A stretch of 64,000 bases of DNA from Cytobacillus firmus DS1 (GTDB taxonomy: Bacteria; Bacillota; Bacilli; Bacillales; Cytobacillaceae). Positions within the stretch are counted from its first letter, which is position 1. Each line of letters starts with the position of its first letter. The position numbers and the translations under genes were made by a program. Below are positions 7,367 through 16,478 of this stretch, piece after piece. The DNA lies in NCBI RefSeq assembly GCF_000565285.1, contig NZ_APVL01000004.1:270817-334816 (forward strand), in the 5' to 3' direction. The notes under the pieces are model-generated. The model searched no databases. It was given only the letters and a program-made list of their open reading frames with translations, and was not told the DNA's origin.

Positions 7367-9403
7367 ATGCAAGTAAGAGACTTATCAGTATTGATGAGTG
7401 TAATTTTAATAGTAGCCATGCTTATTATTCCTTTTCCGCCTTGGCTTTTAAGTGTACTGATAATCATTAATATTGCGCTTGCACTTATGGTTTTGCTGAC
7501 GGCCATGAATATGAAGGAAGCGCTCGAATTTTCCATTTTTCCTTCCTTAATATTGTTAATGACATTATTCAGGCTGGGTTTGAATGTTTCTACAACCAGA
7601 TCCATTTTATCGGAAGGGGAAGCAGGAAAGGTCGTTGAAACATTCGGTTCATTTGTAACCGGCGGTAATGTTATAGTCGGACTCGTTGTATTCTTAATTC
7701 TTATTATTATTCAATTTATCGTCATTACCAAAGGATCTGAGAGGGTTTCCGAAGTGGCGGCGCGTTTTACACTTGACGCCATGCCGGGTAAACAGATGAG
7801 CATCGATGCAGACTTAAATGCAGGTATGATCTCTGAGCATGAAGCCCGGGAACGCCGTGAAAAAATCAGCCGTGAATCTGACTTTTACGGTTCGATGGAT
7901 GGTGCCAGTAAATTTGTTAAAGGTGACGCCATTGCCGGGATCATTATTACGCTTATCAACTTATTATTTGGCGTTGTCATTGGCATGGTGCAGCTGGGGC
8001 TCCCGTTTGCAGAGGCTGCCATGAAATATTCAATGCTGACGGTTGGAGACGGAATTGTCAGTCAAATTCCGGCTCTGTTAATCTCCACAGCAACGGGTAT
8101 TGTAGTAACAAGGGCAGCATCAGATGGAAATATTGGAAAAGACATTACTTCCCAGCTGTTTGCTTATCCGAAAATGTTATATGTCACTGGCGGAACTATC
8201 ATTCTGCTAGGGTTATTGACACCGATAGGGCTTGTTTTAACACTGCCGATTGGCGGCTTGATGATTTTTGGCGGATATACGATAGCTAAGACTCCACAGC
8301 CGGATAAAGATCAGCTGCTGGAGATGGAAGAAGAGGTCGAAAGCGATGAAATGAAAAGTCCTGAAAGCGTGGTTAACCTATTAAATGTAGATCCGATAGA
8401 ATTCGAGTTTGGCTATGGGTTAATACCTCTTGCCGATACGAATCAGGGCGGGGACCTTCTTGACAGGATTGTAATGATCAGAAGGCAGCTGGCGATTGAA
8501 TTGGGCCTAGTCATTCCGGTAGTTAGAATACGTGATAATATTCAGCTGCAGCCGAATGAATACAGATTGAAGATTAAAGGAAATGAAATGGCCCGCGGCG
8601 AGCTTCTGCTAGATCATTATTTGGCAATGAGTCCTGGTATTGAAGATGATAGCATCGAAGGAATTGATACGATTGAGCCTTCCTTCGGCCTGCCGGCAAA
8701 ATGGATAACAGAAGAAATGAAGGAGCAGGCAGAAATTTTCGGCTATACAGTCGTTGACCCGCCATCTGTTGTTTCTACTCATATTACAGAAATTATAAAA
8801 AGCAATGCTCATGAGTTATTAGGCCGCCAGGAAACAAAGCAGCTGATTGATCATGTTAAGGAAAGCTATCCAATCCTTGTTGAAGAAGTTACACCAAATC
8901 CATTGTCTGTTGGTGAAGTTCAAAAGGTGCTTGCAAAACTATTGAGGGAAAACGTTTCGATCCGAAATTTGCCGGTTATCTTTGAAACACTTGCTGATTT
9001 TGCCAAATCTACAAGTGATACAGATTTGCTTACAGAATATGCCCGTCAGGCTTTGGCCAGACAAATTACCAGCCAGTTTTCACAGCAGGGTGACTCTATA
9101 AAAGTCGTTACCCTATCAGGGAGAGTCGAGAAAATGGTTGCAGAAGGTGTTCAGCAGACAGAACATGGGAATTATTTATCCATGGATCCAACGGTATCCC
9201 AGAATATTCTTGAATCAATTGCTTCCCAGGTTGAACAGCTTTCATTGATGGAGCAGACGCCAATTGTCCTTTGTTCTCCAGCAGTCAGAATGTATGTCAG
9301 GCAATTAACAGAAAGGTATTTCCCGCAGATACCGATCCTTTCCTATAACGAGCTGGAAGCAAATGCGGAAGTTCAAAGTGTCGGGGTGGTGAATATAGAT
9401 TGA
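7367..9403 (+). CDS. flhA: Flagellar export protein FlhA
   Basis: A 678-aa protein (B. subtilis 677). Eight or so N-terminal membrane helices are followed by the FHIPEP-type loop region (SRESDFYGSMDGASKFVKGDAIAGI near residue 170) and a large cytoplasmic domain (from about residue 335) that binds chaperone-substrate complexes. It forms the nonameric export ring and couples proton flow to secretion. ATG 7367 follows AAGGAGAG and begins MQVRDLSVLMSV as in the family; an earlier in-frame start lies inside the hairpin repeat and is unlikely. The stop overlaps the flhF start. Confidence 0.97.
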   Translation: MQVRDLSVLMSVILIVAMLIIPFPPWLLSVLIIINIALALMVLLTAMNMKEALEFSIFPSLILLMTLFRLGLNVSTTRSILSEGEAGKVVETFGSFVTGGNVIVGLVVFLILIIIQFIVITKGSERVSEVAARFTLDAMPGKQMSIDADLNAGMISEHEARERREKISRESDFYGSMDGASKFVKGDAIAGIIITLINLLFGVVIGMVQLGLPFAEAAMKYSMLTVGDGIVSQIPALLISTATGIVVTRAASDGNIGKDITSQLFAYPKMLYVTGGTIILLGLLTPIGLVLTLPIGGLMIFGGYTIAKTPQPDKDQLLEMEEEVESDEMKSPESVVNLLNVDPIEFEFGYGLIPLADTNQGGDLLDRIVMIRRQLAIELGLVIPVVRIRDNIQLQPNEYRLKIKGNEMARGELLLDHYLAMSPGIEDDSIEGIDTIEPSFGLPAKWITEEMKEQAEIFGYTVVDPPSVVSTHITEIIKSNAHELLGRQETKQLIDHVKESYPILVEEVTPNPLSVGEVQKVLAKLLRENVSIRNLPVIFETLADFAKSTSDTDLLTEYARQALARQITSQFSQQGDSIKVVTLSGRVEKMVAEGVQQTEHGNYLSMDPTVSQNILESIASQVEQLSLMEQTPIVLCSPAVRMYVRQLTERYFPQIPILSYNELEANAEVQSVGVVNID

Positions 9404-10548
9404 AGGTAAAAAAGTTCATGGCAGCGTCCATGCCTGATGCGATGAAACAAATACGCGCGGAACTGGGTAAGGATGCAGTAATTATAAATTCACGAGTAGT
9501 ATATACAGGCGGGGTTTTAGGCTTTTTTAAAAAGAGAAATATAGAAATAATGGCAGCGGCGGATTCAAATAAGGAAATAGAGCAAAAACCCGCTGTTAAG
9601 CCTGCAGCAATCCCTGCTGCTTCAAATCATTTCAAGGGAAACACTGAAGATTCTCAATTTCCCGGATCAGGAACATCAGATGAGCTGATTAGAGAGATAA
9701 GCAGCCTGAAACAAATGATGTCCTCATTGGCAGGTGGAAAGCAGATAAGTACTGTCTACCCTGAAGCGATAAGAAAAGTCATGCAATTACTTAATGAACA
9801 GGAAATTGACAAGTCAATACAGGATCAGGTACTTCAAGTATTGCTGGAAAAATGGTACTTGGGCGGTGCCAAAGCTAAAGCTGCTGAAGTGGAAGCCTGG
9901 ATGCAAGAAGAGCTTATAAAGCAAATTGAGGATATTCCATTCTGCGGGATTTCTTTCACCAAAAAATATATCAATGTAGCAGGTCCTACTGGAGTAGGGA
10001 AAACAACTACCTTGGCGAAGATGGCAGCAGAGTGTGTGATTAAACATAAAAAAAAGGCTGCATTTATCACAGCCGACACCTACAGGATAGCTGCGATCGA
10101 TCAATTAAAAACATATGCAGGCATCCTGGATATACCTTTAGAAGTTTGCTACACAATAGATGACTTCAGACAGGCAGCAGAGAAACTGAAAGAATATGAC
10201 CTTGTTTTAATAGATACAGCCGGACGGAATTTCAGGAACAGAAAGTATGTAGAAGATTTAAAGAATGTGATTGATTTCGAGCAGGAGATGGAAACTTTTT
10301 TAGTGCTCTCGCTTACTGCGAAACAAAAGGATATGGAAGATATATTTAATCAGTTCTCAATTATAGACATTGATAAGCTTATCTTCACAAAGGCAGATGA
10401 AACGTCAACTTACGGTGCGATGTACAACATCATTCATAAATATAAAAAGGGCACAGCTTATATTACAAATGGCCAGGATGTTCCTGATGATATCCTGACG
10501 GCAGGGCCGGTAGATATTGTAAAACAACTAATGGGGAATAAGAAATGA
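9400..10548 (+). CDS. flhF: Flagellar placement GTPase FlhF
   Basis: A 382-aa SRP-family GTPase. A variable basic N-terminal region (KVKKFMAASMPDAMKQIRAELG) leads to an N-domain and the NG core with P-loop GPTGVGKTTTLAKMA near residue 195, DTAGRN and TKADET motifs. It marks the site of flagellar assembly and is controlled by FlhG. TTG at 9400 overlaps the flhA stop (ATTGA arrangement), with GGGGTGGTG as ribosome site. flhG begins inside the last codons of flhF. Confidence 0.95.
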   Translation: MKVKKFMAASMPDAMKQIRAELGKDAVIINSRVVYTGGVLGFFKKRNIEIMAAADSNKEIEQKPAVKPAAIPAASNHFKGNTEDSQFPGSGTSDELIREISSLKQMMSSLAGGKQISTVYPEAIRKVMQLLNEQEIDKSIQDQVLQVLLEKWYLGGAKAKAAEVEAWMQEELIKQIEDIPFCGISFTKKYINVAGPTGVGKTTTLAKMAAECVIKHKKKAAFITADTYRIAAIDQLKTYAGILDIPLEVCYTIDDFRQAAEKLKEYDLVLIDTAGRNFRNRKYVEDLKNVIDFEQEMETFLVLSLTAKQKDMEDIFNQFSIIDIDKLIFTKADETSTYGAMYNIIHKYKKGTAYITNGQDVPDDILTAGPVDIVKQLMGNKK

Positions 10549-11417
10549 ACGATCAGGCAGAAAGGCTAAGAGCCAGGCTGAAAGAAGAAGACAGCCGAAG
10601 TCATCAATTTAAAACAATAGCGGTGGTTAGCGGAAAAGGGGGAGTAGGGAAATCAAATTTCTCATTGAATTTCTCTATTTCCCTATGCAAAAGGGGCCAC
10701 AGAGTATTGTTATTCGATATGGATATCGGCATGGGGAATGTTGAGATTCTTATGGGAAGATCAGCCAGTTATTCAATTGCTGATTTTTTAGAAAAGAATA
10801 TGCCTTTAAATAATATTATTTCAGAGGGACCATATGGACTGGATTATATTGGAGGCGGGACGGGTCTTTCGCATATTGTGAAACTCGATGATGAGCAAAT
10901 TTCAAGATTCACCGGAGAACTTGCCCAACTAATTCAAAATTATGATTATATCATCTTTGATATGGGTGCAGGCATTACAGAAGAATCCGCGAAGTTCATA
11001 CTCTCAGTTCAGGAAATTGCGGTCATTACTACACCTGAACCAACGTCCATCACTGATGCATACTCAGTAATGAAGCATATACATCTTTTGGATGATAAGA
11101 TACCATTTCATTTGGTAATTAATCGGTCTGAAGGAGAGAGAGAAGGGCAGGAAACATTTAAGAGGATTTCTGCTGTTGCATCAAGATTCTTAGGGAGAGA
11201 TGCTGACCTCCTGGGAATTATTCCGGATGATCGCAGCATAAAGCAGGCTGTGAAACGGCAAATTCCTTTCATTATTTATCAGGAAAATTCAGCTGCTTCA
11301 AAAGCGATTCGGAATATGACTGAGAAAGTTGGCGGCGGAGCTGGCGGGGAGACTGGTGAATATCATACTTCCCAGTTTATTTCAAAGCTCAAAAAATTTC
11401 TTTTTAATAGGGGGTGA
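10545..11417 (+). CDS. flhG: MinD-like ATPase FlhG (YlxH)
   Basis: A 290-aa ParA/MinD ATPase. The short N-terminal segment (NDQAERLRARLKEE) corresponds to the activator helix that stimulates the FlhF GTPase, with the DQA motif at residues 3-5. The deviant Walker A SGKGGVGKSNFS is near residue 30, with FDMDIGMGNVEILMG next, and a C-terminal basic helix KLKKFLFNRG probably contacts membrane. It controls flagellar number and pattern. It overlaps flhF by 4 nt (ATGA). Confidence 0.95.
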   Translation: MNDQAERLRARLKEEDSRSHQFKTIAVVSGKGGVGKSNFSLNFSISLCKRGHRVLLFDMDIGMGNVEILMGRSASYSIADFLEKNMPLNNIISEGPYGLDYIGGGTGLSHIVKLDDEQISRFTGELAQLIQNYDYIIFDMGAGITEESAKFILSVQEIAVITTPEPTSITDAYSVMKHIHLLDDKIPFHLVINRSEGEREGQETFKRISAVASRFLGRDADLLGIIPDDRSIKQAVKRQIPFIIYQENSAASKAIRNMTEKVGGGAGGETGEYHTSQFISKLKKFLFNRG

Positions 11418-11423
11418 ATCAGC

Positions 11424-12520
11424 TTGAAGAGTGTCAAAGTGCTTGTAGTAGATGATTCAGCCTTTATGAGGAAACTGATTGCGGATCTCTTGTCTGAAGA
11501 TGAGAGAATTCAAGTTATTGGGACAGCCAGAAACGGAGAAGAGGGCTTAAGGAAAATTAAAGAATTAAATCCTGATGCAGTAACCATGGATGTTGAAATG
11601 CCGGTCCTAAACGGCCTGGAGGCTCTCAAAATAATTATGAAAACTATGCCTGTTCCTGTAGTCATGCTTTCAAGCACAACGAAGGAAGGTACTGAAAACA
11701 CCTTTACAGCCATGGAATATGGGGCAGTAGATTTTATAGCGAAGCCATCTGGGCCAATCTCACTTGACCTGCATAAAATAAAAACTGAATTAACAGATAA
11801 AGTAGTGCAGGCAAGCAAAGCGAATATGAAAGGGCTGGTTAATTTTTCAGGTAGTGGAAAAAAACTGCCGGACTTCACCGGAGTTATAGTAAAATAGAAC
11901 CGTGTAAATCTATTCAGCTCAATCGTTCTGCTGATGAACCGAGCCTAAAAGTCAAACAGATTATCTGTATAGGAACTTCCACGGGCGGACCTCGTGCACT
12001 TCAAAAAGTGCTGAATGATCTTCCAGGAAATCTTAACGCACCGATTCTGATTGTACAGCATATGCCTGCCGGATTTACGAAGTCACTGGCAAGCAGACTA
12101 AACGGATTATCGTCGTTATCTGTTAAGGAAGCCGAAGATGGGGATATTCTTAAAAACGGCACAGCCTATATTGCTCCTGGTGGCTTTCACCTGACAGCAG
12201 CAAGGTCAGGCAGGGATCTTGTGATTCATCTGGATGAATCACCGCCAAGGAACGGACACAGGCCTTCAGTTGATGTGATGTTTGAATCTGTAGGTGAAAT
12301 TAAAGAGATCAGAAAAATTGCTGTCATAATGACAGGAATGGGAGCAGATGGCAGAAATGGCCTGGTGGCAATGAAGAAAAGCGGTGAAGTGAAAGCCATT
12401 GCTGAATCAAAAGAATCATCAATTGTATTTGGAATGCCAAGAGCAGTGATTGAATCTGGCCTTGCAGATGAGGTGCAGAATATTGAACGTATAGCAGAAT
12501 CCATATTGAAATATGTTTAA
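11424..12520 (+). pseudogene. cheB: Chemotaxis methylesterase CheB, frameshifted
   Basis: The first frame (11424-11897, TTG start) gives a CheY-like receiver (VLVVDDSAFMRKL, AVTMDVEMPVLNG, DFIAKPSG) and stops at TAG 11895. The methylesterase domain continues in the -1 frame through KIEPCKSIQLN, then IICIGTSTGGP (catalytic Ser), VQHMPAGFT (His) and MTGMGADG (Asp), to the stop at 12518-12520. One missing A in the AAAA run at 11891-11894 explains the shift: adding it restores 365 codons, close to the 357 of B. subtilis CheB. A GTG at 12008 could start the distal frame but would exclude the catalytic Ser. It is either a real mutation or a homopolymer sequencing error. Confidence 0.9.
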
Positions 12521-12538
12521 AGCCGAGGGGGCAGGCAC

Positions 12539-14575
12539 ATGGAGATGAACCAATATTTAGAGGTATTTATCGAAGAAAGCAAGGAGCATTTGCAGTCGTG
12601 CAATGAACAGCTTCTTGAATTAGAAAAAAATCCTGATGATATAAAAATAGTTAATGAGATATTCAGGTCTGCTCATACGCTGAAAGGCATGTCGGCCACC
12701 ATGGGGTATGAAGATCTCGCAAATCTAACTCATCAGATGGAAAATGTTCTTGATGCAATCAGAAATCAGAAGATTAAGGTAAATGGTGAAATTCTCGATG
12801 TTGTTTTTCTGGCTGTTGATGATCTTGAAGCAATGGTCCTATCAATAGCAGAAGGCGGAGACGGAAAAAGGGATGTTTCCATAGCTGTTGAAAAGTTGAT
12901 GCTTATTGAAAAAGGGGAAAGCCCGGCACTGTCAAAAGCAAGAGCCGAAACGGCAGCAGCAATTGCTGAACCTCCAGGACCAGTCAAGAGTACATATGAT
13001 GATTTCGAGTGGACCGTGATTCAGCAATCGAAGGAGCAGGGCTTTGAAACCTATGAAATTTCAATAGCCTTGCGGGCAGATTGTCTGCTGAAAGCAGCCA
13101 GAGTCTATATGGTTTTTGAGGTCCTTGAGAAGAGCGGGGAAGTGATCAAAGCCACTCCTTCTGTTGAGCAGCTTGAAGAGGAGCAATTTGATCAGGAATT
13201 CTCTGTAACAATTGTGACCCAAGAAACACCCGAAGTTATCCGTCAGAAATTGTTGAAGGTCTCAGAAGTGGATAGGATAGATGTGGTCGAGGTTTCTATG
13301 GGGGATTACATCTCCCGGGAAACCGTGAAGGATGAAGGTACCCTGAAGCCTGATGTGGAGGAGAAGGCAGATCGTGCTTCAGAGATGCCAAAAGAGGAAA
13401 AGAAGGCGCCTGCAGCAAAGCAAGTCAGCAACAAAACCATTAGGGTGAATATCGAGAGACTGGATATCCTTATGAACCTGTTTGAAGAATTGGTGATTGA
13501 CAGAGGCAGGCTTGAACAAATATCCAAGGAATTAAACAATCAGGAACTTCATGAAACAGTTGAGCATATGTCAAGGATATCCGGAGACCTGCAGAATATT
13601 ATTCTGAATATGCGCATGGTCCCAATAGAAACAGTATTCAATCGTTTCCCGAGAATGGTCAGACAATTAGCAAGAGATTTAAATAAAAAGATCAATCTAG
13701 AAATTGTCGGTGCAGATACTGAACTGGACCGAACGGTTATCGATGAAATTGGCGATCCGCTTGTTCACTTAATCCGAAATGCATTAGACCATGGTGTAGA
13801 AACACCGGAAGTCCGTAAAGCAATTGGTAAAAACGAAGAAGGAAATGTCATTCTAAAGGCTTATCACAGCGGCAATCATGTTTTCATAGAAATAGAGGAT
13901 GATGGCGCAGGCATAAACAAAGATAAGGTTATAAAGAAAGCATTAAAAAATGGCATCATTACAGAGCAAAGCGCTTCAGCATTAACGGACAAGCAGGCAT
14001 ATGAACTTATTTTTGCCTCAGGATTCTCAACTGCGGATAAAATCTCAGATGTTTCCGGACGGGGTGTAGGGCTGGATGTTGTCAAGAATACAATTGAGTC
14101 ATTGGGAGGATCAGTTTCAATTGATTCAAAAGTTGGACAGGGGTCCATATTCTCCATTCAGCTGCCATTAACTTTATCCATTATTTCTGTCATGCTCGTC
14201 GAGATTGAGAAGGAAAAATACGCAATCCCTCTATCTTCTATTATTGAAACTGCTATTATCAGGAAAGCAGATGTCTTAAGTGCACATAATCAGAAAGTGA
14301 TTGATTTCAGAGGCAAGGTTGTTCCGCTCCTTTCATTGAAGGAAATCTTTGAAGTGCCATCTGACAATCATGAAGATGAATTTATTTCCGTTGTTATCGT
14401 AAGAAAAGGGGAAAAGATGGCCGGGCTTGTGGTGGATTCCTTTATCGGGCAGCAGGAAGTCGTTTTAAAATCACTTGGAAACTACTTAACAAGTGTGTTT
14501 GCCATTTCCGGAGCAACTATATTAGGAGATGGACAGGTTGCCCTGATAGTGGACTGCAATGCATTGATTAAATAA
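12539..14575 (+). CDS. cheA: Chemotaxis histidine kinase CheA
   Basis: A 678-aa kinase (B. subtilis 672) with all five domains. P1 carries the phosphorylated His in IFRSAHTLKGMSATMG (about residue 46). P2 is a CheY-docking domain near residues 155-250. P3 dimerisation begins at KTIRVNIERLDILMNLFEELV. P4 has the N box LIRNALDHGVETPE, G1 DDGAGINKD and G2 GRGVGLDVV. P5 is CheW-like, from about residue 540. It receives signals from methyl-accepting receptors and phosphorylates CheY and CheB. The start follows GAGGGGG; a second ATG two codons on is possible. Confidence 0.97.
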   Translation: MEMNQYLEVFIEESKEHLQSCNEQLLELEKNPDDIKIVNEIFRSAHTLKGMSATMGYEDLANLTHQMENVLDAIRNQKIKVNGEILDVVFLAVDDLEAMVLSIAEGGDGKRDVSIAVEKLMLIEKGESPALSKARAETAAAIAEPPGPVKSTYDDFEWTVIQQSKEQGFETYEISIALRADCLLKAARVYMVFEVLEKSGEVIKATPSVEQLEEEQFDQEFSVTIVTQETPEVIRQKLLKVSEVDRIDVVEVSMGDYISRETVKDEGTLKPDVEEKADRASEMPKEEKKAPAAKQVSNKTIRVNIERLDILMNLFEELVIDRGRLEQISKELNNQELHETVEHMSRISGDLQNIILNMRMVPIETVFNRFPRMVRQLARDLNKKINLEIVGADTELDRTVIDEIGDPLVHLIRNALDHGVETPEVRKAIGKNEEGNVILKAYHSGNHVFIEIEDDGAGINKDKVIKKALKNGIITEQSASALTDKQAYELIFASGFSTADKISDVSGRGVGLDVVKNTIESLGGSVSIDSKVGQGSIFSIQLPLTLSIISVMLVEIEKEKYAIPLSSIIETAIIRKADVLSAHNQKVIDFRGKVVPLLSLKEIFEVPSDNHEDEFISVVIVRKGEKMAGLVVDSFIGQQEVVLKSLGNYLTSVFAISGATILGDGQVALIVDCNALIK

Positions 14576-14594
14576 ATTTTGACGAGGAGTGAAC

Positions 14595-15074
14595 ATGATG
14601 AGTGAGATGACAGCCGCGGATTTAAAATTGATTGTATTTCAGCTGAAAGATAAGGAATATGCGATTCCCGTTAATCAGGTGCGTTCCATAGAAAAGGTTG
14701 AGCATATAACCCGGGTTCCTCGAACAGTCGGCTTTGTTAAAGGAGTGATCAATTTAAGGGGTGTAGTGACACCTATCATTAGCCTCAGAAGCAGATTTAA
14801 TCTGGAAGAGGCTGAATATAATGAGCATTCACGAGTCATCATCGCAGTATTGAATGATATGGAAGTCGGATTGATTGTAGATTCAGCAAATGATGTGATT
14901 GATGTGGCGCCTGAATCAATTGAACCACCTCCGGAGGTAATCGGTTCAGAAGAGGCCGATTTTATAAAAGGTGTTACAAAAATCGAAAAACGTTTATTTA
15001 TCCTAATAGATTTGGAAAAAGTCCTGAATCCGGAAGAATTGGCAGCTCAGGATGGAAAAGGAATAGCGGGATGA
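14595..15074 (+). CDS. cheW: Chemotaxis coupling protein CheW
   Basis: A 159-aa CheW-domain protein with the typical KLIVFQLKDKEYAIPVNQVRSIE start, RTVGFVKGVINLRGVVTPIISLR core and late DSANDVIDV block. It couples receptors to CheA in the membrane-associated array. ATG 14595 is preferred over GTG 14589 because GAGGAG (14584-14589) is then 5 nt upstream. It overlaps cheC by 4 nt. Confidence 0.96.
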   Translation: MMSEMTAADLKLIVFQLKDKEYAIPVNQVRSIEKVEHITRVPRTVGFVKGVINLRGVVTPIISLRSRFNLEEAEYNEHSRVIIAVLNDMEVGLIVDSANDVIDVAPESIEPPPEVIGSEEADFIKGVTKIEKRLFILIDLEKVLNPEELAAQDGKGIAG

Positions 15075-15712
15075 ATTTTTCAGAAAAAAATATCAGCAGC
15101 ATTCAATTGGATATTCTTAAAGAAATCGGGAATATTGGTGCGGGTCATGCGGCTACTGCATTATCAACGCTGCTTAATAAAAAAATCGATATGTCTGTCC
15201 CGGATGTGAAAATTGTTTCTTTTGATGAAATGATTGATATGGCCGGAGGACCGGAAAATGTTGTGGCAGGGGTGTTCCTAAGGATAGAAGGAGACGCCCC
15301 TGGCAGCATGTTTTTTGTCCTGCCTCTTGAACAGGCTGAAATCTTTATTCGGGAACTGCCTGGAAACATTCCTTTCTGTGCAGATGAGCTGCCATATGAT
15401 GAACTTGCTGTATCCGCACTCCAGGAGCTTGGCAACATTCTATCAGGATCATATTTATCATCATTATCGGATTTTACTAAGCTGTCACTTTTCCCTTCAG
15501 TGCCGATGCTTAGCATTGATATGGTGGGGGCAATTATTGGTACGGGTCTCCTTGAAATTTCGCAGGTGAGTGATTACGCCATCGTAATTGATACAGCTTT
15601 AAATGATGAACTTCAAAATACGAATGCTGTTAATGGCCATTTCTTTCTGCTTCCTGATCCTGAATCCTTTCAAATAATCTTTAAGGCATTGGGAGTTCCG
15701 GATTATGAATAG
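15071..15712 (+). CDS. cheC: CheY-P phosphatase CheC
   Basis: A 213-aa protein (B. subtilis 209) with two copies of the CheC/FliY/CheX active-site helix: ILKEIGNIGAGHAATALS with distal Pro in MSVPDV, and ALQELGNILSGSYLSSL with distal Pro in FPSVPML. Both retain the Glu and Asn needed for CheY-P hydrolysis. CheC also binds CheD, forming an adaptation feedback loop. It overlaps both cheW and cheD, fitting stoichiometric expression. Confidence 0.96.
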   Translation: MNFSEKNISSIQLDILKEIGNIGAGHAATALSTLLNKKIDMSVPDVKIVSFDEMIDMAGGPENVVAGVFLRIEGDAPGSMFFVLPLEQAEIFIRELPGNIPFCADELPYDELAVSALQELGNILSGSYLSSLSDFTKLSLFPSVPMLSIDMVGAIIGTGLLEISQVSDYAIVIDTALNDELQNTNAVNGHFFLLPDPESFQIIFKALGVPDYE

Positions 15713-16202
15713 TCTTTTAGAAATTGTAAAAGTTGGCATAGCAGATATGAATATAGTTAAAACTCCCGGGTTAATCAGGACATCAGGACTTGGTTCCTGT
15801 GTCGGTGTGGTTCTTTATGATCTTAGTGCAGAAATTGCCGGGCTGGCGCATATTATGCTGCCTGATTCTTCTCTTGCAAAGAACACAAGCTTTAATTCAG
15901 CTAAATATGCTGATACAGCAATCAGGGATTTAGTGAGCCTTCTGATGAAAAACGGTGCAAAAGCTTCCCGATTAAATGCCAAGATTGCCGGTGGAGCCCA
16001 GATGTTCCAATACTCCTCCGGAAGTGATTTAATGAGGATTGGCCCAAGGAATGTGGAAGCGGTTAAAAAGGAACTATATTCCTTAAAGATTGCTATTTTA
16101 GGTGAAGATGTTGGCGGGCATAGCGGCAGAACAATTGAATTCAATCCTGAATCAGGCGAATTGGTGATTCGGACTGTTAATAAAGACAAAGTTGTTATTT
16201 AA
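15705..16202 (+). CDS. cheD: Chemoreceptor glutamine deamidase CheD
   Basis: A 165-aa enzyme (B. subtilis 166) that deamidates receptor glutamines and interacts with CheC. The catalytic Cys is in SGLGSCVGVVLYD and the His in AGLAHIMLP; the AKIAGGAQMF and GEDVGGHSGRTIEFNPESG blocks follow. It overlaps cheC by 8 nt. It is the last gene before a 276-bp gap in what is a continuous gene run in B. subtilis. Confidence 0.96.
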   Translation: MNSLLEIVKVGIADMNIVKTPGLIRTSGLGSCVGVVLYDLSAEIAGLAHIMLPDSSLAKNTSFNSAKYADTAIRDLVSLLMKNGAKASRLNAKIAGGAQMFQYSSGSDLMRIGPRNVEAVKKELYSLKIAILGEDVGGHSGRTIEFNPESGELVIRTVNKDKVVI

Positions 16203-16235
16203 GCTCCCGCTCTAAGGTATGGGCAGTTACAAGTG

Positions 16236-16312
16236 AATCAGCTTTATATTGGTCGGCTTTACAGGTTTTAAATGCTGCCGGATGATCACAGCCAGCCATA
16301 AAAGCTGATTTT
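16236..16312 (+). terminator. Large hairpin between cheD and sigD, possible terminator
   Basis: The arms AATCAGCTTTAT...GGTCGGCT (16236-16258) and AGCCAGCCATAAAAGCTGATT (16290-16310) are extensively complementary, enclosing a loop of about 31 nt, and the 3' arm runs into TTTTCTC. The T-run is short and the loop large, so it may be a weak terminator or an RNA processing/stability element. It stands between the bulk of fla/che and sigD. Confidence 0.5.
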
Positions 16313-16372
16313 CTCTCCGTCTTATTAATTATTCTCTCTAATTATTTCCTCGAAGGACACACCCCTTATTTA

Positions 16373-16436
16373 TTGGTTTCGAACCAAGCAGTTTGGATGT
16401 AAGATAATATTTTTATAGGAAACATTTTGATATACT
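16373..16436 (+). promoter_or_regulatory. Candidate sigD promoter and upstream palindrome
   Basis: TTGGTTTCGAACCAA (16373-16387) is a perfect inverted repeat with a 3-nt centre, an operator-like sequence. About 40 bp downstream is an extended -10, TG-A-TATACT (TG at 16428-16429, hexamer 16431-16436), without a good -35. Together with the hairpin upstream this suggests that sigD has its own controlled promoter. Seen in sequence; function inferred. Confidence 0.35.
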
Positions 16437-16478
16437 AACAATAATTAATAGAAATGGAAACGTTTGAGGAGGATGGCC

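Noticed and set aside
7165..7605. 146-codon minus-strand frame across the flhB-flhA gap
   Set aside because: It overlaps the conserved flhA N-terminus and the hairpin repeat, and has no ribosome site support.
11886..11900. Programmed -1 frameshift in cheB
   Set aside because: The junction AGTAAAATAG lacks a standard slippery heptamer, and I see no clear stimulatory stem just after it. CheB is not known to use frameshifting. A lost A is simpler.
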